A DNA stretch of 64,000 bases from Frateuria_A sp035944355 (GCF_035944355.1 NZ_DASZBH010000008.1:291440-355439); one strand, 5' to 3'. Counted from the first letter of the stretch, positions 29,196-37,434 are shown. The notes: a model not told the origin generated them from the letters alone. Numbers and translations: made by a program.

Positions 29196-29461
29196 GCCAC
29201 CTGTTCTGGTACGACTGGGCCGGCTTCATCGGCGTGCTGCTGGTGCTGCTGGCGTTCCTGCTGCTGCAGGCGCACCGGCTGCACGGCAATGGGCTGACCT
29301 ACCAGTTGATGAACGTGCTCGGTGCCTTCGGCGTGACGCTCTCGCTGCTGTTCGGCAGCTTCAACGTCTCGGCGTTCGCGCTGGAGGTGGCGTGGATGGC
29401 GATCGGCATCTTCGGCATCGTGCGCGGCACGAAGCGACGGGCGACGCGGCAGGACGTGTAG
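29192..29461 (+). CDS. Small membrane protein, CBU_0592-like
   Basis: 89 residues with three hydrophobic helices (about 10-27, 38-55 and 60-77) and a basic C-terminus (RGTKRRATRQDV). It begins WYDWAGFIGVLLVLLAFLLLQ, a pattern I recognise from the CBU_0592 family of unknown function. The ATG overlaps the rlmB stop by 4 bases, so it is the third gene of the rnr operon. Confidence 0.75.
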   Translation: MSHLFWYDWAGFIGVLLVLLAFLLLQAHRLHGNGLTYQLMNVLGAFGVTLSLLFGSFNVSAFALEVAWMAIGIFGIVRGTKRRATRQDV

Positions 29462-29544
29462 GTAGCCCGCAAGGCCTGCCCTCCGTCCTTACTCGCGCCT
29501 CCGTGGCGCTCGCTCCTTCGGGGACCAAGATCCGCGCGTTCGGG

Positions 29545-29584
29545 CCTTCCCCCGTCACGGGAAGGTTGCCGCAGGCGGATGGGG
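29545..29584 (+). repeat. Dispersed intergenic repeat, copy A
   Basis: The segment contains CCTTCCC...GGGAAGG followed by TTGCCGCAGGCGGATGGGG. A related copy lies on the other strand at 42359-42402 with GGGGGAAGGTGCCGATAGG then CGGATGGG. Both are in gaps between genes and both start with a short hairpin. Confidence 0.55.
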
Positions 29585-29594
29585 CGGCCCGGCG

Positions 29595-30314
29595 TCAGTC
29601 GCCCAGCTTGGGCATCTCCGGATTCGCCGTGAAGTCCCGTTTGGTGCGCTGCTTGTCCAGCGGCTCGCCATACACCTGGAACCACAGGTTCTCGGCGATG
29701 TTGGTGGCGTGGTCGCCGATGCGCTCGATGTTCTTGGCCATGAACAGCAGGTGCGTGCAGGGCGTGATGTTGCGCGGGTCTTCCATCATGTACGTCAGCA
29801 GTTGGCGGAAGTAGCCCGTATAGGCCTCGTCCAGCTCCGCGTCGCTCTTCCATACGTTGTAGCCGCGTTCGGCGTCCTGCTCGGCATAGGCGGCCAGCAC
29901 CTCGCGCACCTCCGCCGCCGCCAGCTTGGCCAGGTAGCCCAGCCCGGTGGTGGGGGCGACCGGTGCGACCATGGAGAGCGGGATCGAGCGCTTGGCCACG
30001 TTGGCCGCGTAGTCGCCCATGCGTTCGATGTCCGAGGCGATGCGCAGCGCCGCGAACACGTTGCGCAGGTCGCCGGCCATCGGCGCGCGCAGTGCCAGCA
30101 GGCGCACCACGTCATGGCTGATCTCGTGCTCCAGCGCATCGATGGCTTCGTCGTTGGCGACCACGCGTTGTGCAGCGCGGTCGTCACGCCGCTCGACCAC
30201 GTCGATGGCTGCTTCCAGCTGCGTCGCCGCCAGTTCGCCCATGCGAACGATTTCGCGGGTCAGGCGTGCCAGTTCGCCGTCGTAGCTCTTGATGATGTGG
30301 TCTTTGGCGCTCAT
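29595..30314 (-). CDS. phoU: PhoU, phosphate-uptake regulator
   Basis: 239 residues, all-helical, with the two PhoU repeats (ERMGDYAANVAKR and ERIGDHATNIAEN carry the metal-binding motifs). It links the Pst transporter to the PhoR kinase and keeps the Pho regulon off when phosphate is ample. The ATG at 30314 is chosen because the family starts here; the longer frame runs into an intergenic repeat. It is the last gene of the pst operon. Confidence 0.96.
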   Translation of the reverse strand: MSAKDHIIKSYDGELARLTREIVRMGELAATQLEAAIDVVERRDDRAAQRVVANDEAIDALEHEISHDVVRLLALRAPMAGDLRNVFAALRIASDIERMGDYAANVAKRSIPLSMVAPVAPTTGLGYLAKLAAAEVREVLAAYAEQDAERGYNVWKSDAELDEAYTGYFRQLLTYMMEDPRNITPCTHLLFMAKNIERIGDHATNIAENLWFQVYGEPLDKQRTKRDFTANPEMPKLGD

Positions 30315-30315
30315 G

Positions 30316-30420
30316 GGATTCGGGATTCGGATTGGAGATTGCGGATCGGAGATCGGTAGTCGGTAGTCGGTGTGGGCTTGCGGGAGAGCGGCTTTTCGAA
30401 TCCCCACTCCCGAATCTCCC
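30316..30420. repeat. Degenerate inverted GGGATTCGG-type repeat between pstB and phoU
   Basis: The gap holds tandem heptamer-like units (GGGATTCGGGATTCGG, then CGGTAGT twice) and, about 60 bases on, the inverted form CGAATCCCCACTCCCGAATCTCCC. The arms could pair in RNA. This resembles the GGGATTCGG-family intergenic elements common in Xanthomonadales. Confidence 0.6.
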
Positions 30421-30428
30421 ATCGACGC

Positions 30429-31247
30429 TTACCCGAACCGCCCCGTGATGTAGTCCTCGGTCTGCTTCTTGCTCGGCTTGGTGAAGATCTTCTCGGTGTC
30501 GTCGAACTCGATCAGCTCGCCCAGGTACATGAAGGCGGTGCGGTCGGACACGCGCGCCGCCTGCTGCATGTTGTGGGTGACGATCACCATGGTGAACTGG
30601 CTCTTGAGCTCCTCGATCAGCTGCTCGATGCGCCCGGTGGCGATCGGGTCGAGCGCGGAGGTGGGCTCGTCCAGCAGCAGCACCTCGGGCTTGAGCGCGA
30701 TCGCGCGGGCGATGCACAGGCGCTGCTGCTGGCCGCCGGAGAGCCCCAGCGCGTTCTGCTTGAGCTTGTCCTTCACCTCGTCCCACAGCGCCGCGCCGCT
30801 AAGCGCCTGCTCCACGCGGGCCTCCATGTCCGCCTTGGACAGGCGCTCGTGGTGGCGGATGCCGTAGGCCACGTTCTCGAAGATGGTCATCGGGAACGGC
30901 ACCGGCTTCTGGAACACCATGCCGACCTTGCTGCGCAGGCGGTTGAGCGAGTAGCCCGGGTCGAGGATGTTCTCGCCGTCCAGCTCGATCGAGCCGGTGG
31001 CCTTCATCTTGGGGTAGATCGCGTAGATGCGGTTGAACACGCGCAGCAGCGTGGACTTGCCGCAGCCGGAGGGGCCGATGATCGCGGTCACCTGTCGCTC
31101 GGGCACGTCCATGCCGATGCCCTTGAGCGCATGGAAACCGTCGTAGTGGAAATGCAGGTCGCGCACCTTGAGCTTGGGCTCGGTGGCGGGCGGGGCCATC
31201 GACGGCGCCAGGGCAAGGGCGGCTGCATTCATGGAGCGGTCAATCAT
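30429..31247 (-). CDS. pstB: PstB, phosphate ABC transporter ATPase
   Basis: 272 residues. Walker A is GPSGCGKSTLL, the ABC signature LSGGQQQRLCIARA, Walker B LLLDEPTSALDP, and the switch His is in VTHNMQQA. It energises phosphate import by PstSCA. The start at 31247 overlaps pstA by 8 bases and has AAGG upstream; an internal ATG at 31232 has no ribosome site. Confidence 0.97.
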   Translation of the reverse strand: MIDRSMNAAALALAPSMAPPATEPKLKVRDLHFHYDGFHALKGIGMDVPERQVTAIIGPSGCGKSTLLRVFNRIYAIYPKMKATGSIELDGENILDPGYSLNRLRSKVGMVFQKPVPFPMTIFENVAYGIRHHERLSKADMEARVEQALSGAALWDEVKDKLKQNALGLSGGQQQRLCIARAIALKPEVLLLDEPTSALDPIATGRIEQLIEELKSQFTMVIVTHNMQQAARVSDRTAFMYLGELIEFDDTEKIFTKPSKKQTEDYITGRFG

Positions 31248-32103
31248 GGGACACCTTGCGGGACAGCAGCAGGCGGGAGACGAGGCTCAGCAGCAGCACG
31301 AACAGCGTAACCACGAAGGCGCCGGCCCAGGCCAGCGCGTGCATCGTCTCGCCCGGATCGTTGGCGTACTGGTAGATCACCTGGGGCAGGGTGGACATCT
31401 TATCCAGCGGGTTGAGCGTCATGAAGTTGTTGCCGAAGGCGGTGAACAAGAGCGGCGCGGTTTCGCCGCTGATGCGGGCCAGCGCCAGCAGCACGCCGGT
31501 GACTATCCCCGAGCGCGCCGCGCGCAGCAGCACCTGCGAGGTCAGCTTCCATTGCGGTATGCCCAGCGACAGTGCCGCCTCGCGCAGGGTCGAGGGCACC
31601 AGCCGCAGCATCTCGTCGGTGGTTCGCACGATCACCGGCAGCGCGATCAGCGCCAGCGCCACGCCGCCGGCGAAGCCCGAGAAAGTGGTGTTGCCGTGGG
31701 TCAGCACCGTGCTCGGCAGCACGATGATGGTGTAGACGAACAGGCCCATCACGATCGAGGGCGCCGACAGCAGGATGTCGTTCAAGAAACGGATGCTCTC
31801 GCCCAGCCTGGTGCGGTGGGCGTACTCGGCCAGCCAGGTACCCGCCAGCACGCCGATCGGCGTGGCGATGACGATGCCGAGCAGATTGATGATCAGGCTT
31901 CCGACCATCGCGTTGGACAGGCCGCCCTGGTCGCCGTAGGCGGTGATCTTGGTGAACAGCTTCCAGTCCAGCGCCGCGATGCCCTGGCGCAGGGTCGCCC
32001 ACAGGATCCAGGCCAGGAAGGCCAGTCCGAACAGGGTGGCGGCAGTGCCGAGCGCCAACGCGATGGCGTTGGTGGCGCGGCGGCGCAGGTACAGCGCGTT
32101 CAT
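31240..32103 (-). CDS. pstA: PstA, phosphate ABC transporter permease
   Basis: 287 residues with six membrane segments. The ABC permease coupling loop is visible as REAALSLGIPQWKLTSQVLLRAARSGI, and ARISGETAPLLFTAFG is characteristic of PstA. It starts inside the pstC stop (ATGA overlap). Confidence 0.96.
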   Translation of the reverse strand: MNALYLRRRATNAIALALGTAATLFGLAFLAWILWATLRQGIAALDWKLFTKITAYGDQGGLSNAMVGSLIINLLGIVIATPIGVLAGTWLAEYAHRTRLGESIRFLNDILLSAPSIVMGLFVYTIIVLPSTVLTHGNTTFSGFAGGVALALIALPVIVRTTDEMLRLVPSTLREAALSLGIPQWKLTSQVLLRAARSGIVTGVLLALARISGETAPLLFTAFGNNFMTLNPLDKMSTLPQVIYQYANDPGETMHALAWAGAFVVTLFVLLLSLVSRLLLSRKVSHD

Positions 32104-33113
32104 CAGCGGCCCTCCCGGCTGGCCAGCCGGCGCAGCATCAGCCGCGCGATCAGCAGCACGATGAAGGTCACCACGAACAGCAGGAAGGCCAGCGCCATCA
32201 GCGCGGATTTCTGCAGGCCCACCGCCTCGCTGAACTGATTGGCGATGGTCGAGGCGATCGATGCGCCCGGATCGAGCAACGAGGCAGACAGCTCCATGGC
32301 GTTGCCCAGCACGAAGGTCACCGCCATGGTCTCGCCCAGCGCGCGGCCCAGCCCCAGGAAGACGCCGCCGATCACCGCCGAGCGCGTGTAGGGCAGCACG
32401 ATGTCCCAGACCACCTCCCAGGTGCTCGAGCCCAGCGCATAGGCCGACTCCTTCAGGCGCGTGGGCACCGTCTGGAACACCTCGCGCATCACCGAGGAGA
32501 TGAACGGGATGATCATGACCGCCAGCACGATGCCGGCGGTGAGGATGCTGGCGCCGAAGGGATAGTCGCTGGCGAACAGCTTGCCCACGAACGGCACGTG
32601 CGTGGCCACCCACGAGGGATGGCCGTCGTCCGGGCTATTGCCCAGGTAGTTGGTCAGCCAGGGCTTGATGTGGTCGGCGAAGAACGGGGCGAAGATGAAA
32701 AGGCCCCACATGCCGTAGATGATCGAGGGGATGCCGGCCAGCAGCTCGATCGCCGAGGCCACCGGCGTGCGCAGCCAGCGCGGCGCGACTTCCGAGAGAT
32801 ACAGCGCGATGCCGAAGCTCACCGGCACGGCGATCAGCAGCGCGATCAAAGAGGTGGCGAGCGTGCCGTAGACCGGCACCAGCGCGCCGTAGTTCTGGTT
32901 GCCCGGGTCCCAGGCGGAACTGACCAGGAAATGCCAGCCGAAGGTGCCGAAGGCGCCGCGGCCACCCCACAGCGTGGCGAACGCGGCGCCCAGCAGCGCC
33001 GCCAGCACGATCAGCGCGCAGGTCTTCAGCAGGCCGGCGAACAGGCGGTCGTGGCGGGCGTCGCGCGCGGCGCGCTGTTCGGTGACGGCAGTGACTGGAA
33101 GCGTCGACATCAA
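32103..33113 (-). CDS. pstC: PstC, phosphate ABC transporter permease
   Basis: 336 residues. An N-terminal membrane helix is followed by a periplasmic loop and five more segments. The coupling loop ESAYALGSSTWEVVWDIVLPYTRSAV and LGRALGETMAVTFVLGN are typical. AAAAAGGAG lies shortly before the pstC ATG. It is separated from pstS by two hairpins. Confidence 0.96.
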   Translation of the reverse strand: MMSTLPVTAVTEQRAARDARHDRLFAGLLKTCALIVLAALLGAAFATLWGGRGAFGTFGWHFLVSSAWDPGNQNYGALVPVYGTLATSLIALLIAVPVSFGIALYLSEVAPRWLRTPVASAIELLAGIPSIIYGMWGLFIFAPFFADHIKPWLTNYLGNSPDDGHPSWVATHVPFVGKLFASDYPFGASILTAGIVLAVMIIPFISSVMREVFQTVPTRLKESAYALGSSTWEVVWDIVLPYTRSAVIGGVFLGLGRALGETMAVTFVLGNAMELSASLLDPGASIASTIANQFSEAVGLQKSALMALAFLLFVVTFIVLLIARLMLRRLASREGR

Positions 33114-33135
33114 AAAGGAGCCGTAGAAAACCGGA

Positions 33136-33163
33136 CGTCATTCCCGCGAAAACGGGAATGACG
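33136..33163. repeat. ATTCCCG-type palindromic repeat between pstS and pstC
   Basis: A perfect 11-pair inverted repeat, CGTCATTCCCG and CGGGAATGACG, around the loop CGAAAA. This resembles the widespread GTCATTCCCGCGAAAGCGGGAATGAC element found dispersed in proteobacterial genomes, and its core matches the Neisseria dRS3 pattern (ATTCCC-N8-GGGAAT). Confidence 0.75.
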
Positions 33164-33186
33164 GCGGTGGGTGATGGCGAGCCGGG

Positions 33187-33214
33187 CCCGGCTTCCCCGC
33201 GCGGGGAAGCCGGG
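33187..33214 (-). promoter_or_regulatory. GC-rich hairpin just downstream of pstS
   Basis: A perfect 28-base palindrome with arms CCCGGCTTCCCCGC. It lies 9 bases after the pstS stop and has no T-run, so it is more likely an mRNA-stabilising or partial-attenuation hairpin than a full terminator. It would favour high PstS relative to the membrane subunits. Confidence 0.55.
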
Positions 33215-33223
33215 TGATGGCGC

Positions 33224-34261
33224 TCAGTGCTTGTATTCCGCGGCCCAGTAGGCCTCGATCTTCTGCACCAGGGCCGAAGGCAGCGGCACGTAGTCGAGCG
33301 CGCTGGCTTGGGCCTGGCCGTGCTCCAGCGCCCACTTGAAGAAGTCGAAGGCGACCTTGCTGTGCTCGGCGTTCTTGGGCTTCTTGTACATGATCACCCA
33401 GGTGGTGGCGGTGATCGGCCAGGCCTTGGCGCCCGGGGCGTTGGTCATGATCAGGTTGAAGTCCTTCGCGCTGGCCCAGTCGGCGGTGCTGGCGGCCGCG
33501 GCGAAGCTGTCGGCGCTGGGCGACACGACGTTGCCGGCGGCGTTCTTAAGGTCCACCCAGCTGATCTTGTTCTTCACCGCATAGGCGTATTCGACGTAGC
33601 CGATCGAGCCCTTGATCTGCTTGACGTACTGCGACACGCCCTCGTTGCCCTTGCCGCCCACGCCGGCCGGCCAGTCAACGGCGGTGCCGAACTTGATCTT
33701 GGAGGCCCACTCCGGGCTCACCTTGGACAGGTAGTTGGTGAAGTTGAACGAGGTGCCCGAGCCGTCGGAACGGTGCACGACCGTGATCTTGCCGGCCGGC
33801 AGGGCCAGGCCGCTGTTCAGCGCGGCGATCTTCGGGTCGTTCCAGTTCTTGATCTTGCCCAGGAAGATGTCGGCGAGCGTGGCGCCGTCGAGCTTGATCT
33901 GGCCGGCCTGCACGCCGGCGATGTTGACCACCGGCACGATGCCGCCGACCACCACCGGGAACTGGCCCAGGCCGAACTTGGCCAGGTCATCGGCCTTCAT
34001 CGGCGCGTCGGAGGCGCCGAAGTCGATGGTGCCTTCCTTGATCTGCGCGATGCCGGCGCCCGAGCCCACCGACTGGTAGTTGAGCTGGTTGCCGGTGGCC
34101 TGCGCGTACTGCGCCGACCAGCGGGACAGTACCGGATAAACGAAGCTCGAACCGGCGCCGGTGATGTCGGTGGCCTGCGCGGCGTTGGCGCCCAGCAGCG
34201 TAGCGGCGGCCAGCACGGCGGCCGTGCCGAGACGGGTAACGGTAGTGGTTGCGTTCAACAC
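33224..34261 (-). CDS. pstS: PstS, periplasmic phosphate-binding protein
   Basis: 345 residues. A signal peptide (LGTAAVLAAATLLGANAAQA) precedes the mature start TDITGAGSSFVYPVLSRW. The phosphate-site loops are GSGAGIAQIKEGTIDFGASDAPM and HRSDGSGTSFNFTNYL. The GTG at 34261 is chosen because AGAGGA precedes it by about 7 bases and the signal peptide begins there. It is the first gene of pstSCAB-phoU. Confidence 0.96.
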   Translation of the reverse strand: MLNATTTVTRLGTAAVLAAATLLGANAAQATDITGAGSSFVYPVLSRWSAQYAQATGNQLNYQSVGSGAGIAQIKEGTIDFGASDAPMKADDLAKFGLGQFPVVVGGIVPVVNIAGVQAGQIKLDGATLADIFLGKIKNWNDPKIAALNSGLALPAGKITVVHRSDGSGTSFNFTNYLSKVSPEWASKIKFGTAVDWPAGVGGKGNEGVSQYVKQIKGSIGYVEYAYAVKNKISWVDLKNAAGNVVSPSADSFAAAASTADWASAKDFNLIMTNAPGAKAWPITATTWVIMYKKPKNAEHSKVAFDFFKWALEHGQAQASALDYVPLPSALVQKIEAYWAAEYKH

Positions 34262-34338
34262 GGTCGGTCCTCTCGAAGGGATGCGTCGCGGGCGGATTCC
34301 CGGCGGGCGCAATTTGAGGTCAGGCGTGTTGCAATGAA

Positions 34339-34367
34339 ATGAGATGAATGTTTCAGCCTGATGACAC
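34339..34367 (-). promoter_or_regulatory. Pho-box-like repeats upstream of pstS
   Basis: On the minus strand, three 7-base units spaced by 4 bases read GTGTCAT, CTGAAAC and ATCTCAT. They resemble the PhoB direct repeat CTGTCAT with the correct 11-base period. They lie about 80 bases before the GTG start of pstS. Confidence 0.6.
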
Positions 34368-34395
34368 GCCGCCTGCAAGCGTCATCCGGCACCCG

Positions 34396-35055
34396 TCAAG
34401 GCAGCGTCACTCCGGCCTGGCCGCGCTCGAGCGTTTCCAGTCGGCGCCAGCGGTTGACGATAGAGCAGAACAGCTGGGCGGTGCGCTCCGCGTCGTAGAT
34501 GGCCGAGTGCGCTTCGCGGCCATCGAAGGCATGGCCGGCGGCCTGCACCGCCTTGCTCAGCACGGTCTGGCCGTAGGCCAGGCCGCCCAGCGTTGCCGTG
34601 TCGAAACAGCTGAAAGGATGGAACGGATTGCGCTTGTAGTCGCAGCGACGTACCGCTGCATTGAGAAAGGCCAGGTCGAAGGCGGCATTGTGGCCGACCA
34701 GCACCGCGCGCTGGCATCCGCTTTCGCGCATTGCCCGGCGCACCGGCGCGAACACGTGATCCAGTGCCTGGCGCTCGGAAAGGGCGCCGCGCAGCGGGTT
34801 GTCCGGGTCGATGCCGGTGATCTCCAGCGAGCGCGGGTCGATGCGTGCGCCGGGAAAGGGCTCGACATGGGTGAACACCGCCGGGCAGGGGTGCAGATAG
34901 CCATCGCCATCCATCGCCAGCGTCACCACCGCGATCTCCAGCAGCGCGTCCCGCTCGGCATCGAAGCCGCCGGTTTCCACATCCACGATGGCCGGCAGAA
35001 AGCCGCGAAACCGCTCGCACATGCGGGCGGCCATGCTGTTGCTGGGAAAATCCAT
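34396..35055 (-). CDS. rnt: Ribonuclease T
   Basis: DEDD-family 3'-5' exoribonuclease for tRNA and other RNA 3' ends, 219 residues. The catalytic motifs are DVETGGFD (Exo I), VGHNAAFDLAFLNAA (Exo II) and HSAIYDAERTAQLF (Exo III, HxAxxD). The ATG at 35055 gives the usual family start (MAARMCERFRGFLPAIVDVETGG soon after). The ribosome site is weak. Its stop lies 29 bases from the pstS Pho-box repeats. Confidence 0.92.
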   Translation of the reverse strand: MDFPSNSMAARMCERFRGFLPAIVDVETGGFDAERDALLEIAVVTLAMDGDGYLHPCPAVFTHVEPFPGARIDPRSLEITGIDPDNPLRGALSERQALDHVFAPVRRAMRESGCQRAVLVGHNAAFDLAFLNAAVRRCDYKRNPFHPFSCFDTATLGGLAYGQTVLSKAVQAAGHAFDGREAHSAIYDAERTAQLFCSIVNRWRRLETLERGQAGVTLP

Positions 35056-35355
35056 CCGGGAAGGATAACAGCGGTCTTGACGTAAGCGTCGCCTTGCATC
35101 CGTATGCTGGGCGCAGGCGCCCGCCCGTGCCCAAGCGGGCCCGGCGTCACGCCAAGCGCATGGATTTTGCCCCGACGCATCAGGTCCAGACCGGCCCATG
35201 CCGCGAGGGTCACCCTGCAGGCGTCGTCGGCGAAGGTTCTCCTTGACCGGGCATTGGCCAGCCAGTCGCAGGCGTGGGGCTAATGAAGGCAGAACGTGTA
35301 GACGTACGGCGCTACGGCGTTGCCCGCCGATGGCATGGCCGCCGTTCATGACGGG
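35056..35355. other. Intergenic region between rnt and the Pho-linked porin
   Basis: No convincing gene is seen in either strand. A short GC hairpin (GCCCG...CGGGC) sits near 35130-35150. The region must hold the rnt promoter, which I cannot place confidently. Confidence 0.4.
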
Positions 35356-35373
35356 GTGTCAAATTTCTGTAAC
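35356..35373 (+). promoter_or_regulatory. Pho-box-like site upstream of porin gene
   Basis: GTGTCAA, ATTT, CTGTAAC: two 7-base units separated by 4 A/T-rich bases, matching CTGTCAT at 5 and 5 to 6 positions. It is about 115 bases before the porin start; a TAAAAA that could serve as -10 is at 35392-35397. Confidence 0.6.
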
Positions 35374-35487
35374 GCAAACGGCATCGAACCGTAAAAAGCG
35401 TGCCGCATCCTGCCGCCCGTCCCTGCTTGGCCATCCAGGATCGAAGGGGGCGGTCGAGTGGTTTCTACCAACAGTGGAGAGAATTAC

Positions 35488-36744
35488 ATGCGTTCGAAGA
35501 TGCTCGTGGTGGCGATCGCCGCCGGTTTGGGCCTGGCAGGCGCCGGTGTGCATGCGGCACCGGCCCCGCAGGATGCGCAGTCGTCGGCTGCGCGCAACGC
35601 CGAGGTCGAGCAGCTCAAGGCCCAGCTGGCCGCGTTGCAGGCCAAGGTGGCTGAACTGGAACAGCGCACCGATGCGCAGTCCGACATCAACGTGAGCACC
35701 GGGCAGAACATCGAAGCGATCCAGAAGGCGCAGACCACCGCCTCCTCTTCGCTGGACAAGGCGCTGGCCAACACCACCGTCTCCGGCAAGATGTACTTCG
35801 ACTTCTCCAACATCAACCAGAAGAACAGCGACACCGGCAAGACCGACGCCTCGGGCACCGGCATCGACGTCAAGCGCTTCTACCTGGGCGTGGACCACAA
35901 GTTCAACGACATCTGGTCGGCCAACCTCACCACCGACTTCAACTACGCGGCCAACGACGGCGAGACCAACCTGTTCATCAAGAAGGCCTACGTGCAGGGC
36001 AAGTTCGACCAGGCCGCGGTGCTGCGCATCGGTTCGGCCGACATGCCGTGGATCCCGTTCGTGGAAAGCTTCTACGGTTTCCGCTACGTCGAGCCGACCA
36101 CCACTGACCGCCTGAAGTACGCCAACTCGGCCGACTGGGGCCTGCACCTGGGCGGCGACATCGGCGAGAGCAAGTACGCCAACTATGCGGTGTCCGTGGT
36201 CAACGGCGGCGGCTACAAGAACCCCAGCCGCAGCAAGGGCGTGGACGTCGAAGGCCGCGTCGGCTTCGTGCCGTTCGAGGGCATGATCGTCGCGGTCGGC
36301 GGCTACAGCGGCCATCTCGGCAAGGAAACCCAGAACATCAGCGCGCCGCATACCGCGCAGCGCGGCGACGTGATGGTCGCCTACGCCGACAAGACCGTGC
36401 GCGTGGGTGCCGAGTACTTCACCGCCAAGGACTGGGGCAGCCTGGTGCTGAGCCCGGTGGCGGACAAGGCAGACGGCTACTCGCTGTGGGGTTCGGTGGC
36501 GCTCACCGACGAGCTGGCGCTTTTCGCCCGCTACGACAACGCCAAGCTCAGCCGCGACATCGATCGCCAGTCCAAGGACGTCTACTACAACCTCGGCCTG
36601 CAGTACCAGGTGACCAAGGGCTTCAAGCTGGCCGGCGTGTGGAAGCACGAGAAGGCCGACCACTCGGTCACCACGCCGGTGCCGCCGCATGTACAGAACG
36701 TCAAGACCAACGAGATCGGCGTTTACGGCGAGGTCGCGTTCTAA
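35488..36744 (+). CDS. Outer-membrane porin, probably phosphate-selective OprP/OprO type
   Basis: 418 residues. A signal peptide (MLVVAIAAGLGLAGAGVHA) is followed by a short coiled coil (VEQLKAQLAALQAKVAELEQ, residues 37-57) and a 16-strand-like barrel with VSGKMYFDFSN, VKRFYLGVDHKFNDIWSANL and a C-terminal phenylalanine (GVYGEVAF). N-terminal coiled coils of this kind occur in trimeric OprP/OprO-family porins. GGAGAG precedes the ATG at 35488 by 7 bases. The Pho-box-like site upstream and the nearby pst operon point to phosphate or polyphosphate uptake. Selectivity cannot be read from the sequence. Confidence 0.85.
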   Translation: MRSKMLVVAIAAGLGLAGAGVHAAPAPQDAQSSAARNAEVEQLKAQLAALQAKVAELEQRTDAQSDINVSTGQNIEAIQKAQTTASSSLDKALANTTVSGKMYFDFSNINQKNSDTGKTDASGTGIDVKRFYLGVDHKFNDIWSANLTTDFNYAANDGETNLFIKKAYVQGKFDQAAVLRIGSADMPWIPFVESFYGFRYVEPTTTDRLKYANSADWGLHLGGDIGESKYANYAVSVVNGGGYKNPSRSKGVDVEGRVGFVPFEGMIVAVGGYSGHLGKETQNISAPHTAQRGDVMVAYADKTVRVGAEYFTAKDWGSLVLSPVADKADGYSLWGSVALTDELALFARYDNAKLSRDIDRQSKDVYYNLGLQYQVTKGFKLAGVWKHEKADHSVTTPVPPHVQNVKTNEIGVYGEVAF

Positions 36745-36854
36745 GGTGGAGACGGCATCCGCCGAGCCTTGAGCAAACCTTCACGCGGAGCATGGATCAT
36801 TTGCTCCGCGTCAAGGAGCGGTTATCGGAAAGGAGTTCTACCCAGGGAGGGACG

Positions 36855-36887
36855 ACGGCGGGCCATAGGCCCGCCGTTATTTTTTTT
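36855..36887 (+). terminator. Terminator of the porin gene
   Basis: Arms ACGGCGGGCC and GGCCCGCCGT around ATA, followed by TATTTTTTTT. A second hairpin with CGCGGAGCA arms lies at 36783-36811 between the stop codon and this terminator. Confidence 0.9.
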
Positions 36888-36962
36888 GGGCTGCTGCGGA
36901 TTCCCTGCGGCGCACACGGCAGTACTGCTATTGTCCGGCCGGTCCCGTTGGAGGCCGCCGCC

Positions 36963-37388
36963 ATGCCCATCCGCCAGCTCACCGCCCAGGTCAGTGTCGC
37001 GCCGCAGATCCGGCCGGAGGAACTCCCTGCCATCGCCGCCGCCGGTTTCCGCAGCGTGATCAACAATCGTCCTGACCACGAAGCGGACGACCAACCCACG
37101 CACGCTGCGCTGGCCGAAGCCGCCTCCCGGCAGGGTCTGGCCTATCGCTACGTTCCCGTCGTGCCCGGCCGGTACGACCAGGCCGCCATCGACGCCATGG
37201 CGCAGGCGCTAGGAGAGATGCCGCCACCGGTGCTGGCCTTCTGCCGTACCGGCACGCGCTCGACGTCGTTATGGGCCCTGCAGGCCGCCCGGCACGCCCC
37301 GGTGGACGACCTGGTGCGTATCGCCGGCGAAGCGGGCTACGACCTTGCCGGCCTCGTGCCGCAACTGCACGCGGAGCAGGGCGCTTGA
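36963..37388 (+). CDS. DUF442 / TIGR01244-family phosphatase or sulfurtransferase-like protein
   Basis: 141 residues with a dual-specificity-phosphatase-like fold. The family pattern is SVINNRPDHEADDQP, then a catalytic cysteine loop AFCRTGTRSTSLWAL. Related domains (BLH/Blr-like) are linked to sulfide handling and biofilm growth in other bacteria. GGAGG precedes the ATG by about 8 bases. It is followed after 46 bases by a TauE/SafE exporter, a pairing consistent with sulfur-compound detoxification. Confidence 0.8.
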   Translation: MPIRQLTAQVSVAPQIRPEELPAIAAAGFRSVINNRPDHEADDQPTHAALAEAASRQGLAYRYVPVVPGRYDQAAIDAMAQALGEMPPPVLAFCRTGTRSTSLWALQAARHAPVDDLVRIAGEAGYDLAGLVPQLHAEQGA

Positions 37389-37434
37389 CCACCCCGGCCC
37401 TGGCCTGCGCATCGGGTCGAGCACGGGTGGCGGC

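Noticed and set aside
29462..29594. A short gene in the gap before phoU
   Set aside because: Only overlapping shadow frames exist, with no ribosome site; the gap is explained by a dispersed repeat.
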